A stretch of 64,000 nucleotides of DNA from Flectobacillus sp. BAB-3569 (GCF_002270355.1 NZ_NJFZ01000035.1:62001-126000), one strand, 5' to 3'. Positions 53,867 to 62,890 are shown, numbered from the stretch's first letter. Translations and numbers: made by a program. Notes: generated by a model not told the origin, from the sequence alone.

Positions 53867-55213
53867 TTAGAAAAGATTTAAGAAACTTCCGATAGTCATC
53901 TGACCTGTTAAGCCAATTAAAACCCTTTTATAAGGAGGTAATAGTTTTTGGTCTTCAAATGGCTTTAGTTTTTCATAAGCTTGACTGACGTCTGGTAATT
54001 CAAAAAATATCCCACCTATAAACCTACCAGACTCTTTGTAATAATATAATCCACAGCCAATGTTGAAATTGTTAGGAATCACAAATTTATTTCTAGAAAA
54101 AACTTGAGCTTTGAAGTAAGGGTTAATTAGTAGGAAGTTTTTTGAATTATCATCCAATTTTTTATTGATTATAATATCAAAATTTAATTCATTTAAAGGT
54201 ATCTCAAGATAAGGCTTCTTTTCACTAACTGGATATGCCGACACTTTACTTTCTTCAATCAAAGACTGATTGTTATTTATTGTGGTCGTTCGGATTGTAT
54301 ATGTTTTCTCTTTTAAAGTAGACATATTGTTTCTAAGTACATACTTGTATGAGGCGCCAATAATTATATTTTTAAATAAAAAGTTAGCACCAAATCCAAT
54401 ATTTTTACTCCTAAAAGTAGTATCAATAAAACTTTCACTAAATGGAGTTTTAATTTCTGGTGATAATTTGAAAGAAGTGCTTCCTAAGCCGCCAGTTAAA
54501 AAAAATATATTCTGAAAAAATGGTGTGGAATTAACCTCTTTTTCAGTTTCGGATATTTGTGTGCTAAGTTTGGTAGTTTGTTGCTCGACATTTTTTAAAA
54601 CCTTTTCACCTGATTCGATAATACTTTTAATTGCTTTTTTTTCTTTACTAGCTATATTATCTGGAGTTTTGTTATCCGGTTGAAAATCTTTTAGGTTAGC
54701 TATGTAAATACCTTGATTTAAAGAATTTTGAAGATCTTCAAGCTGTTTTTTTCTCAGTGGTTTTAAATCTGAATCTAATGTATTTAACAAAATGATATTT
54801 TTAATATCAACCAAACTACTCGCATCAAGTTTTTCTAACAATTCCCTATAAGATTTTAATTGGCTTTCAAGTCTATCATTTAAGGCTTTTGGAATCCCAT
54901 TTGAGTGTGACAAACCCACAAAGCCATTGAGGCTTGCATTAGGTACAATGTTTCCTTCGCCAATCAAACCACTAATACTCGATTCATTTTTACCACTCGC
55001 ATTAATACCCCAAATTATACCATAATCATCACCGAATTTATTTTGCAAATTATTTAAACCAAAAGAAATTTTTGATTCGACAACATCAAGAGTAAGGTGA
55101 TTACCCTTGAACAAAATTGCCCCCTCACCTTTAGCATTTTTTGTAAGACCTTGAGACAATGAATTAACAATAACTAAAGTTGAGAAAATGATTGTTAAAA
55201 TTAGGGTTTTCAT
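53867..55213 (-). CDS. Exported beta-barrel-like protein
   Basis: 448 residues. Signal peptide (MKTLILTIIFSTLVIVNSLS), coiled-coil region (about 110-225), and a C-terminal region with alternating hydrophobic strands (IGFGANFLFKNIIIGASYKY, FFLTGGLGSTSF) ending in F, as outer-membrane barrels do. Lies between the two arrays with its 112-residue neighbour 2 bases away. Not a defence family I recognise. Confidence 0.55.
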   Translation of the reverse strand: MKTLILTIIFSTLVIVNSLSQGLTKNAKGEGAILFKGNHLTLDVVESKISFGLNNLQNKFGDDYGIIWGINASGKNESSISGLIGEGNIVPNASLNGFVGLSHSNGIPKALNDRLESQLKSYRELLEKLDASSLVDIKNIILLNTLDSDLKPLRKKQLEDLQNSLNQGIYIANLKDFQPDNKTPDNIASKEKKAIKSIIESGEKVLKNVEQQTTKLSTQISETEKEVNSTPFFQNIFFLTGGLGSTSFKLSPEIKTPFSESFIDTTFRSKNIGFGANFLFKNIIIGASYKYVLRNNMSTLKEKTYTIRTTTINNNQSLIEESKVSAYPVSEKKPYLEIPLNELNFDIIINKKLDDNSKNFLLINPYFKAQVFSRNKFVIPNNFNIGCGLYYYKESGRFIGGIFFELPDVSQAYEKLKPFEDQKLLPPYKRVLIGLTGQMTIGSFLNLF

Positions 55214-55215
55214 AT

Positions 55216-55554
55216 TTATTGAGGGAGTTTAACTTGTTTTTTAAAAAAACTAAACCTGTTACCATCAGTTACCTTAAGTTCTTGGTCTTCTTTAAATAAT
55301 TTTTTATCATTAGCTTTTAATGTTAAATTGAAGCTTCCAATAAGTCCACTCAAAGCACCAACGCCTGAAACACTTACCTCTACACTAGTCAAAATTACAG
55401 TTGATAAAATTTCACCTTCAAAAACATTTGGGTCTTCAGTGGACTGGCAATCGTCTAATTCTTTATCTTTTTTTTGCCCATCATTTATGCGAATTTGCTT
55501 TGGTCGCATTCCATTAACAACATTAATTTTGAATTTAAAAGTTAGTTTTGACAT
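55216..55554 (-). CDS. Hypothetical 112-residue beta-rich protein
   Basis: MSKLTFKFKINVVNGMRPKQ; all-beta pattern. It is co-transcribed with the barrel-like gene (2-base gap). It lies between the two cassette arrays, not within one. Confidence 0.45.
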   Translation of the reverse strand: MSKLTFKFKINVVNGMRPKQIRINDGQKKDKELDDCQSTEDPNVFEGEILSTVILTSVEVSVSGVGALSGLIGSFNLTLKANDKKLFKEDQELKVTDGNRFSFFKKQVKLPQ

Positions 55555-55570
55555 AATTATTCGAGTTTAA

Positions 55571-56377
55571 TGTTCAGAACTGATTTAATCTTATCACTTT
55601 GCTCTTCAATTTTGATATTAGGGTATCTCAGCTTTTGGTTAAAGTTTGGATCTTATTCTCTTAAATTTATCTAAAATCGGAGATAGATACTATCGGCTAA
55701 AATAGTTATTCTTTTTATGGAATAATTGACCTTATCACAAACTTGTTAGCTTCCCTCAAATAGTATAGATTAAAGATTAAAAGTTAATATAAATCATCTT
55801 CATTTGGTAGGGAGAATTTCTGAAGTGCTAGACAATTTAAAATATAATATTTTCATCTATTGACTCGGACTTTCAACCATTAGTCTAAATATTTTCCAAC
55901 CACCAATAAAATTTAGAAGGTTAAAATTTACAGAACAATATTTAAACAGGGGCAACGAGTAATAGTCTCAACTTTTTCATTACGTATAAATTAGTGATTA
56001 GCAATTTAGTTAAATTTCATTAGCCCTAACTACCGAATAATAAATAAGATGCCTTTATGACTATGTGTGAAACTTGTTTACCAAAGTCCGTAAATTATAG
56101 AATATTAGTCTGAATTAGAATAAGATAAAAGGGAGCCTAAATAGAATAGCCTCCCTTTTCTATCAACAAACGAACAGTTAAATTGGTATATCTAATAATT
56201 TATTCGGAAGTAATGTTGTTAGGACATTTCATATGGATGGTTCTAACATTCTTTAAGAAACATATAATATAGAGTCTTCTACAATTGTTTTACTTCTTTT
56301 TCTGAGATAAATGTATGCCCATCTCTTTTAGTCCAATAGTTTTATGTTAACTTAATTTTGATCCATACAAGTTAGAC
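55571..56377. other. Gene-free stretch between arrays
   Basis: No gene seen. A bidirectional terminator-like hairpin AAAAGGGAG / CTCCCTTTT lies at about 56128-56161. An inverted copy of the GGGAAGCTTACA motif is at 55744-55768. Confidence 0.5.
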
Positions 56378-56482
56378 TAAAAAAAACAAACCTCCTTTAA
56401 ATGCCTTTAAAAGAGGTATAAAAGTATATTCTATAAAAAGTTTTTTAGAAATAATGAGTAGTGCAACAGCTACCCATGTTGG
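56378..56482 (-). repeat. Array trailer repeat B with terminator
   Basis: Matches 48252-48357: same terminator (ACCTCTTTTAAAGG / TTTAAAGGAGGTTTG then T8) and same end GTGCAACAGCTACCCATGTT. 3' end of array I. Confidence 0.8.
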
Positions 56483-56595
56483 TGATTGCCCGTTTGTCAT
56501 GTCGCAAGTTGGTTTGTCCTACGAAAAAGTATTTTATGTTGTGAAAAATATCCCAAAAAATGAAAGAAAAATCAATTACGCTAAACATTCAATCC

Positions 56596-57039
56596 TTATT
56601 TCAATAATTTCAATATTGTTGTCATTAGCGGTTCTTTTAGTGAAAATAATAATGTCAGCAAAGAAATGACCACTGAAAGAATCGAAATAATGTATGCTTT
56701 TTTGTCATACTTGAATTTCTTTAAAGTTTCAACTTTGATGTTCCAATCAATTTCATGTTCTTGGTATTCTCTGTTGTAACCACCTTTGGTAATAAAATCG
56801 TGTCCAGCTTGATTTACTTTGTAGTGTAGAACCTCATCAATCATTTTGGTATCAATATATCCGTCATGTGTTAGTTTGTCTAAAAGATTTTTGACTTCCC
56901 AATCTTCTTTTACTTCTAAAATCCTATCACAGACATATCTAAAACTCATCCACTCTTTGTAAGGATAAGCATCAAATCCTTTTTTAGTATGGTAAAGTCC
57001 GACATTAAGAAGTGTCTGTAATTTTTGAGTCATTGCCAT
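56596..57039 (-). CDS. Winged-helix-like protein with C-terminal membrane anchor
   Basis: 147 residues. N-terminal part (KEWMSFRYVCDRILEVKEDWEVKNLLDKLTHDGYIDTK) has a winged-helix-like length and pattern; C-terminal span AYIISILSVVISLLTLLF. Membrane-attached sensor or regulator; last gene of array I. Confidence 0.55.
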   Translation of the reverse strand: MAMTQKLQTLLNVGLYHTKKGFDAYPYKEWMSFRYVCDRILEVKEDWEVKNLLDKLTHDGYIDTKMIDEVLHYKVNQAGHDFITKGGYNREYQEHEIDWNIKVETLKKFKYDKKAYIISILSVVISLLTLLFSLKEPLMTTILKLLK

Positions 57040-57054
57040 ATTTTAATTTTTTAT

Positions 57055-57311
57055 AATTGTTGTTATGCCTTATTTTGTCTGTCCGAAGGTTTTCATCGGG
57101 TAGCCAATAACGTTAAAGCATTGGCGATGTGGCGGTATTCTGTGTTCCGTCTGGCCGGTGCCGCTGCTGATTAAAGATACAAAAGTTTATTTTTTATACT
57201 ACTGTTTGGTGTTATTCGTCGGCTGGAACTGAAGCCTATTAGCGAACAAAAAGCTGAGAATGTATTCGTCGCCTCGCCATATTGCCAAACCGCCTGTTGT
57301 GCGTAGGCTTT
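57055..57311 (-). other. Cassette recombination-site candidate 4
   Basis: Minus-sense ACAACAGGCGGTTTGGCAAT.TGGCG ... CGCCACATCGCCAATGC..AACGTT. Inverted arms more than 100 bases apart. Shares the GGTTTGGCAATATGGCG block with candidate 2. Confidence 0.6.
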
Positions 57312-58145
57312 TTAGGTAATCCGTTTTTGTTCTTTGTCTTCGTCAAGCACTTCAAGTATGTCGAAAAGGTCTGAACTTACCTTAGCTGGGTCTTGCCATA
57401 TTTCACTACCTGAATATCTTACTACTCTATATCCGTTAAGTTGAAATAATCTGTCTCTTTTTTTATCGTTAATAAAACTTGTCTTAGAGTTGTGAAATTG
57501 AAACCCATCACATTCAACTATGATTTTTACTGATGGATCATTTGGAACCCAAATATAAAAGTCTGCTCGAATTGCTTTGTTGTCAACTTTGTAATTTGGG
57601 AAAAAGGCTTGTGGTGTTATGTGGTAAGAGTCAAATTTAAATTTTTTTGTCAAATGATGATACATTAAAATGTCCTCAACCTGTCCTTCTGTGACCTCTC
57701 TCTCTTTCTGCTTGGCTTGTAGCTTTTCCTCGAAAAATGTAAATTCATTGTCACCCGTTGCTTTCTTGTAAGATTCAATGAAGTTGTCAATACTTTTGTA
57801 ATAGCCTCTGAAGTATTCAATTTCATTTTCTGTGTCATTGAACGGATGAGTAATAAATAAACAAGGCATTCTGTTTCTTAAAAATAACAGCATAAATGAG
57901 TTTAGAAATGTCTTTTCGATTGGTGATTGACAATATTTAAAAACATTCTCAGCATTATTTAAGAATACACCTTCAACAAATTTCTCATAAAATTGGCTAT
58001 AGCTAATTTTATCTTCATCAGTTTCGGTTTCCAATGAATATTGTTCTGATATTGATTTGTCAATAAATTGCTTTAAAAGAGGAATAAACTCGTCTTTTTT
58101 ATCAAGCTTATCGAAATGCTGTCTGAAAAAATTAGGGTTTTTCAT
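57312..58145 (-). CDS. DUF559/Vsr-like endonuclease-domain protein
   Basis: 277 residues from MKNPNFFRQHFDKLDK; the upstream frame lies in the recombination-site candidate. C-terminal endonuclease domain: IRADFYIWV (D), IIVECDGFQFH (E, catalytic-type strand) and RDRLFQLNGYRVVRYSGSEI. N-terminal helical part unknown. Vsr-like domains cut DNA near mismatches or act in defence. Confidence 0.7.
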   Translation of the reverse strand: MKNPNFFRQHFDKLDKKDEFIPLLKQFIDKSISEQYSLETETDEDKISYSQFYEKFVEGVFLNNAENVFKYCQSPIEKTFLNSFMLLFLRNRMPCLFITHPFNDTENEIEYFRGYYKSIDNFIESYKKATGDNEFTFFEEKLQAKQKEREVTEGQVEDILMYHHLTKKFKFDSYHITPQAFFPNYKVDNKAIRADFYIWVPNDPSVKIIVECDGFQFHNSKTSFINDKKRDRLFQLNGYRVVRYSGSEIWQDPAKVSSDLFDILEVLDEDKEQKRIT

Positions 58146-58161
58146 AAGCTTAGGTACAACT

Positions 58162-58290
58162 GATAGGACTTTGCGACGCGGGCGGATTTCCAAGAACAAA
58201 TGCTCAATTTATTATTAAAATTCACTCTATGAACAAAGCTTCAAGTTTGTACGTCAGCCCGCCTTTGCGCAAACATAATTTTGTTGGCTG
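58162..58290 (-). other. Cassette recombination-site candidate 5
   Basis: Minus-sense CCAACAAAATTATGTTTGCG..AAAGGCGGGC ... GCCCGC..TCGCAAAG, arms about 75 bases apart, ending in AGTTGTAC. Confidence 0.5.
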
Positions 58291-58300
58291 TTTTTTATTT

Positions 58301-60091
58301 TCAGAATGGTAATTCATCTTCAGGTTCGCCGATTTCTGGTGTACCTATGCTGGATGTTTGGGCTATCAATTTGTCCAACTCCAAAAAAACTTGCAAATTT
58401 AAAGGTAAAAAAGTTTTAGGATAACTCGTCAATGTCTGAACGGCATTTAGTATGCCTAAACTGTCTTTGTCGTCTGATTGATAGCACAAAACTGCTTCAA
58501 GTTTAGGAATGTTGAAGTGAATCTTGTCAATTCCTGCACTATTTAGAAGTTTCCAATTTGTTGTAATCATTCCTTTGGAATTTGAACTTCTATCATCTGT
58601 ACCGTCTTTTAAGTATAAATTATCTTGTTTTAAAGTGTTTTCATCTGGAAAAACAGAAAGTTTGGCTATGAAATCAGTGTCAAAATCCCAATCGTTAACT
58701 ACGAAATAGTCTAATCCAAAGTGCTTACATAACTCAATCAACAAATATGCTGTTGCTTTTCCGTGATGCACAACAAAAGCAATGTTTAAAAAACTAAGGT
58801 AGGTTTCTGCATACTTCTTATCTCCTTTTGCTTTCTCAACTTCCTTTTCAATAGCAATTTTATAGGCTAAAATATCATTCGGGCCTTCTACTAATACAAC
58901 TTTGCGACTAAACAAAATTCTATTTAAGTTTGGTTCGATTGACTTAATGTAACTATTGAAGTTAGCAAAAGATATAATTTCCTTTCCGTTATCGTCTGTT
59001 GGCATTGTATGCGAAAACTCACCAACATTGTTATACTTCTTAACAGTTTGCTTGCTTTGTTCGTCAAACTCTATCCGAATAACGCTTTTTGTATCAAAAA
59101 TATCAACCATTCTATCTGAATGGGTAGTGTAAATTACTTGATGTCCCTTTTCTGCTAAACTGCATAAAACTGTCTTGTAAAAATACTCTTGGTGGTTTTC
59201 GTGCAAAAAACTTTCAGGTTCTTCAAACAGAAACAAACACTTATCATCTCCATTTCTTTCTGCAATAGCCTGAATAACAGCCATTACAAACATTGAGACA
59301 TAGCCATCTCCAAAGTGGTCAATGGGGATTAAATTTGCGTTGTTGCCATTCAAACCAACTTTAAAAATCATTTGTAGAAAAATATCTTCATAGTCGGGTA
59401 AACCAAATTTTACATCACAACTATTATTTCGCAAATTGGTAGAATAGTTTTCCTTAATCTTATTTATAAAAGCACTAAGTTGTGAATTTTCAAGAACTTT
59501 ATCGGTTGCCAATTCTACTTTATTTTCATAATCTTCTTGTTTGGCCGCCATTGAAGCATCAGTATCTACAATGCTTTTGATGTGTTTGGCTAAGAATGAA
59601 TTCAAATTGCCCCAACTTGTTTTTTGAGTTTTGATTTCATCTTTTATATTGTGAAAATTGATGTAGAAGATATTGTAATGCTTGTTCATTCCAAACATTG
59701 AAGGTTGCATTACCGATTTTAATTCGCTATCATCTATTTCAGTAGAAATTACATAACTTCCTGTTATACTCTTTGTTGTTCTATTTGTGCTACTGGCTCT
59801 GTCCCAATACTGAGGGCAATTAAAATCAGAACCTTGTAATTCAATTCGTATTCTAATATGATTGGCGTATTCTAAATTATGTAGATCATTTTTTTCAAAT
59901 GTGTTTGTTTGAATGTACTTATTACCAACTCCATATAGAATGCAATTCATGAGATTTGTTTTTCCTGAGTTGTTGTAACCAACAACCGCAATGGGCTTTT
60001 TGTAGTACTTGTTTGGAAATGTGAACTCTTGCTCTTCGCCAAATGAACGGTAGTTTCTAACCTTGATAGAGTTTATTCTTATTTCTGACAT
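58301..60091 (-). CDS. OLD-family ATPase-TOPRIM nuclease
   Basis: 596 residues from MSEIRINSIKVRNYRSFG. Walker A GYNNSGKTN (38-46), signature/Walker B CLFLFEEPESFLHE, D-loop/His region YTTHSDRMVDIF, then a TOPRIM domain with VVLVEGPNDILAYK (about 395-408) and DWDFDTDF. OLD proteins are DNA/RNA nucleases in anti-phage defence, often with a partner (Gabija-type helicase); no such helicase is seen here. Confidence 0.85.
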   Translation of the reverse strand: MSEIRINSIKVRNYRSFGEEQEFTFPNKYYKKPIAVVGYNNSGKTNLMNCILYGVGNKYIQTNTFEKNDLHNLEYANHIRIRIELQGSDFNCPQYWDRASSTNRTTKSITGSYVISTEIDDSELKSVMQPSMFGMNKHYNIFYINFHNIKDEIKTQKTSWGNLNSFLAKHIKSIVDTDASMAAKQEDYENKVELATDKVLENSQLSAFINKIKENYSTNLRNNSCDVKFGLPDYEDIFLQMIFKVGLNGNNANLIPIDHFGDGYVSMFVMAVIQAIAERNGDDKCLFLFEEPESFLHENHQEYFYKTVLCSLAEKGHQVIYTTHSDRMVDIFDTKSVIRIEFDEQSKQTVKKYNNVGEFSHTMPTDDNGKEIISFANFNSYIKSIEPNLNRILFSRKVVLVEGPNDILAYKIAIEKEVEKAKGDKKYAETYLSFLNIAFVVHHGKATAYLLIELCKHFGLDYFVVNDWDFDTDFIAKLSVFPDENTLKQDNLYLKDGTDDRSSNSKGMITTNWKLLNSAGIDKIHFNIPKLEAVLCYQSDDKDSLGILNAVQTLTSYPKTFLPLNLQVFLELDKLIAQTSSIGTPEIGEPEDELPF

Positions 60092-60127
60092 TTCGGTTTG
60101 TTTTTCGTTTTTTAAAATAGCTCTCAA

Positions 60128-60277
60128 CGTTTTGGCGCTTGGCGCGGTGGCATATTTTGGAGTACTAAACTATCTGCCAGCAACTTAACTTGATGTGAAG
60201 TACTAGGCATTAAACTAGCTTTTTTACCAAACGCCTGTTAGCTGTTGGTGCTTCTGTTTGCCCGAAGATGTGTCGTT
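60128..60277 (-). other. Cassette recombination-site candidate 6
   Basis: Minus-sense CAGCTAACAGGCGTTTGG ... CCAAGCGCCAAAACGTTGAGAG; arms AACAGGCGTTTGG / GCGCCAAAACGTT. The most attC-like of the set. Confidence 0.65.
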
Positions 60278-61774
60278 TCATGTTTCAGTTGTTTCATTGC
60301 CTTTGTGTAGTGAAGTAAACGGGTTGATAATTGGTATTTTTACCTTGTCGTCAATCAGTTTACTTAGTTTCGTGTCACTAGACTTGTCAATGAGTGAGTT
60401 GTCAATTAGCTTTATTAACGCCTGCTTGTCTGCCGCCTTTTTTAATTGCAATGAAATGAGCAAACAAAGTCGGTTGTAATTAATAATCTCATGAGTATGC
60501 TGTCTTGCAAATTCAAGTAAGTTGTTGTCTTTGTCCTCTGGTTTTGAACCATGAACCAACTTACTCCTCAAGTTGTAAGCTGTTTTTACTTTTTCCGAAA
60601 CTTCAAGTGAATTGAAACCAAACAATGAAAGAAGTTTAGCAACTCTCAATCTTATTTTGAATGTAATCTCTGTGCTTCCGTCACTTAACAATGCTTCCAA
60701 GGATGTCACTGAAGAAAGTATTTTGTAGGCATTTACTTCTGTTTTGAGAAGAGAATCGTTGTAACGGTGAAATGCTAAATCGTAAGAACTACCACTCAAA
60801 TAATTTTTGTGAGAAATCTCCTTTAGTGCTGTTTTTACATTTTTGATAAATGTCCGCAGTATTTCTTCCTCGTCTTTTTTCAAGTAGAGTTTGTAACTAC
60901 TCGTTTCTCTGTGTTCAACTTTGCCTTGCCAAAATTTATCCTGCGGTTGGTCTTTGTCTTCAGAAATTGAATGCTCAAAAATTGAAACAGGATTTACCGA
61001 TTGATAAACTACTGTCAAGTCAGTTGGTTTTAGAAGCCGAAATACATTTAGCCACCGTTCAATTTGCTGTGGAATTTTTTCGGGATAAAGTCCGTTATCA
61101 CGTCTATCGCCTGTGACAATAGAGAATGAAAGTATTGCACCTGCAATTAATTCTCTTCCTGTCATTCTATCAAACTCACTTATGTGTGTAAGTTTTGGTC
61201 GCACGTCAGCAAGTTGTTCTTTTGTTGGTCGTCTTAGAAAAACTCCTTGCTCAATTTCAATTTCGTCAGATTCAATATAAGTGTTTCCAAGCCAAAGATC
61301 AACATTCCAAGTAACTGGTATATGACTTCGGTAAGATTCATACCCATCAATGAAAAGCTGAACATAAGAAGCTATATTGTCATGAGTGATTTGTCCGTTA
61401 GGAGATTCTTTTATAATTAGTTGAAGAAAAGAGAAGAGTCCTACTCTTTTTACTTTATGTTCTGATGCTTTAAACTCATCCATTACTTGTTGTGCTGCTT
61501 CTTCAAACTCAGGTAATGTCTGTAATTCATTGTCTATGAACTTTACGAAGTCCTCACTACTCCACTCGTACAGGTCAAAGTATTTGAGTTTGCTCCAGTC
61601 GTAATGATAGGTTGCCATTAAATAGTCAACTGATGCAACAGGGAGATATTGATATGGGATTGCTTGAAGTTTTCCTTCATCTCTTTGCTTGATCGTCTTG
61701 TCAATTGCAGCTTTGCTTAATGCAAGTAACGCTTTAAAAAGATTGTCATTATAAACTGGTGTTTGTCGTTGCAT
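60278..61774 (-). CDS. ApeA-type HEPN protein
   Basis: 498 residues. Large N-terminal region (about 1-330) with no recognised domain; C-terminal HEPN: SSVTSLEALLSDGSTEITFK, RLRVAKLLSLFG and YNLRSKLVHGS, the R-x4-H motif of ApeA-like HEPN ribonucleases, which act as tRNA- or RNA-cutting abortive-infection effectors. Confidence 0.75.
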   Translation of the reverse strand: MQRQTPVYNDNLFKALLALSKAAIDKTIKQRDEGKLQAIPYQYLPVASVDYLMATYHYDWSKLKYFDLYEWSSEDFVKFIDNELQTLPEFEEAAQQVMDEFKASEHKVKRVGLFSFLQLIIKESPNGQITHDNIASYVQLFIDGYESYRSHIPVTWNVDLWLGNTYIESDEIEIEQGVFLRRPTKEQLADVRPKLTHISEFDRMTGRELIAGAILSFSIVTGDRRDNGLYPEKIPQQIERWLNVFRLLKPTDLTVVYQSVNPVSIFEHSISEDKDQPQDKFWQGKVEHRETSSYKLYLKKDEEEILRTFIKNVKTALKEISHKNYLSGSSYDLAFHRYNDSLLKTEVNAYKILSSVTSLEALLSDGSTEITFKIRLRVAKLLSLFGFNSLEVSEKVKTAYNLRSKLVHGSKPEDKDNNLLEFARQHTHEIINYNRLCLLISLQLKKAADKQALIKLIDNSLIDKSSDTKLSKLIDDKVKIPIINPFTSLHKGNETTET

Positions 61775-61779
61775 TATTT

Positions 61780-61973
61780 GTCAAAACTGTTTGTTCAATG
61801 TCCTAAAATTTCAAGTTTGCACAGCCGTCATAGCATGACCGCCAAAGGTAGGTGTAGCAGGTGATGATATTTTAGTGCCCAAATTGTGCTACTGTATACT
61901 TTTGATTTATGTTTTACTGTTCAATAACTTCCGTTTTCCACTTGCCATAAACCTAATTTGGCGGCACTGTTTT
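61780..61973 (-). other. Cassette recombination-site candidate 7
   Basis: GTGCCGCCAAAT... and CTTTGGCGGTCAT form the outer arms, with a GTTTATGGCAAGTGG block. It lies between 61974 and the HEPN gene. Ends near ACATTGAAC. Confidence 0.45.
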
Positions 61974-62285
61974 TTATAAATCAAGCTCGGGCATTTTTTG
62001 GATTATAAGAAACCCTCCAAAATCTATCTTATCCTGTCCAAATAGTTTGACCTTTTCATCTTTAAATATCAAGTTACTATTACCCCACCTGATCCGCCAA
62101 TTGTAATGACAAGGTTGAATTATTGGCTTTCCAAGTTCTCTTGTTCCATCTTTAAAACTTAAATTCCATTTCCAAGTAGATTTTACTTTTTGAGTACAAT
62201 AAGGTTCATCGTTCCAAAGTTCAATATATTCACCTGTTATTTTTTTTGTACTTCCAAATGTGGGACTAATATTTTGAAAAGTTCT
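61974..62285 (-). pseudogene. Detached C-terminal part of the GNAT gene
   Basis: Open for 103 codons without a start codon; clearly protein-like (EYIELWNDEPYCTQKVKSTW, HYNWRIRWGNSNLIF, FGGFLIIQKMPELDL). It overlaps the GNAT end in the -1 frame. One more A in the A8 run (plus T8, 62241-62248) joins them as ...LEVQKKITGEYIELW..., so it is probably a C-terminal domain. Confidence 0.6.
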
Positions 62286-62713
62286 TTATTATCACTATTC
62301 CAACTGTAATGATTTGGAAAATCGGTAAATCCTAAATGTCGCCAAATGGGTTCAGATGATGAAGGCGAACATTGCAATTTAATAACATAAAAATTTTTAG
62401 AGATCAGTCGCTGTGTTAATTTTGAAACTAATTGTTTACATAACCCTCTGTTTCTATGTGTTGGCTTTATTTCAGTAATTTCAATTGTCGCAGTAAATTC
62501 AACATAATTAGACCACGTTATAAATCCAACTGCTTGGTTGTCCTCCGAAATTATCGCCAATTTCTTCTCGTCGTATGAAGATTTGATAATATTCCAGTTG
62601 CAGTAAAACCCGTTTCCTGTTGAGTTTCTTTCATCTATTAACCATTTCTCAATTTCGTTCAGTTGGTCTAATTTAGGTTTAAACAAAATTTTAATTTTAG
62701 GCTTCTGTCTCAT
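62237..62713 (-). CDS. GNAT-family N-acetyltransferase (possibly truncated)
   Basis: 158 residues. AIISEDNQAVGFITW, ATIEITEIKPTHRNRGLCKQLVSKLTQ (acetyl-CoA-binding R-x-x-G-L motif) and VIKLQCSPSSSEPIWRHLGF are the GNAT motifs. First gene of array I, directly after the CGTT junction. Ends in LEVQKK and a stop at an A8 run (see 61974). Substrate unknown. Confidence 0.8.
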   Translation of the reverse strand: MRQKPKIKILFKPKLDQLNEIEKWLIDERNSTGNGFYCNWNIIKSSYDEKKLAIISEDNQAVGFITWSNYVEFTATIEITEIKPTHRNRGLCKQLVSKLTQRLISKNFYVIKLQCSPSSSEPIWRHLGFTDFPNHYSWNSDNKELFKILVPHLEVQKK

Positions 62714-62756
62714 TCTTGTATGTCTGTATTTGTATGGTTATCATAACATTACCGCC

Positions 62757-62890
62757 AACGATTATACAAATGCAATATAATTGAATTTTATTTCGCCTAT
62801 CCAACCTATTTGTCGTAAAAACGAATATTTGGCAAGAAGTAAGTGTTTTTTAACTAAAATCAATATACGTTATTTACCAAAGGTATATCT
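62757..62890 (-). repeat. Array leader repeat A
   Basis: Matches 53396-53530 (about 85%) from AACGATTATA to AATCAATATA and beyond. Identity stops at AACG (CGTT in minus sense), then GGCGGTAATG begins array I. Candidate attI-like recombination site with promoter. Confidence 0.8.

Noticed and set aside
56454-56669. 71-residue plus-strand frame with a hydrophobic end
   Set aside because: Its hydrophobic part is the antisense of the membrane span of the 147-residue gene, and it starts inside the trailer repeat; a small inverted gene cannot be excluded.
58301-60091. Gabija (OLD nuclease plus UvrD-like helicase)
   Set aside because: The partner GajB-type helicase is absent next to the OLD-family gene.
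48252-62890. CRISPR array
   Set aside because: The repeats are long, few, palindromic and separated by whole genes; no short regularly spaced repeats or cas genes.
48252-62890. Ordinary transposon insertions explaining the gaps
   Set aside because: No transposase, no target-site duplications noted; gaps sit only at gene 3' ends in one orientation, as cassettes do.
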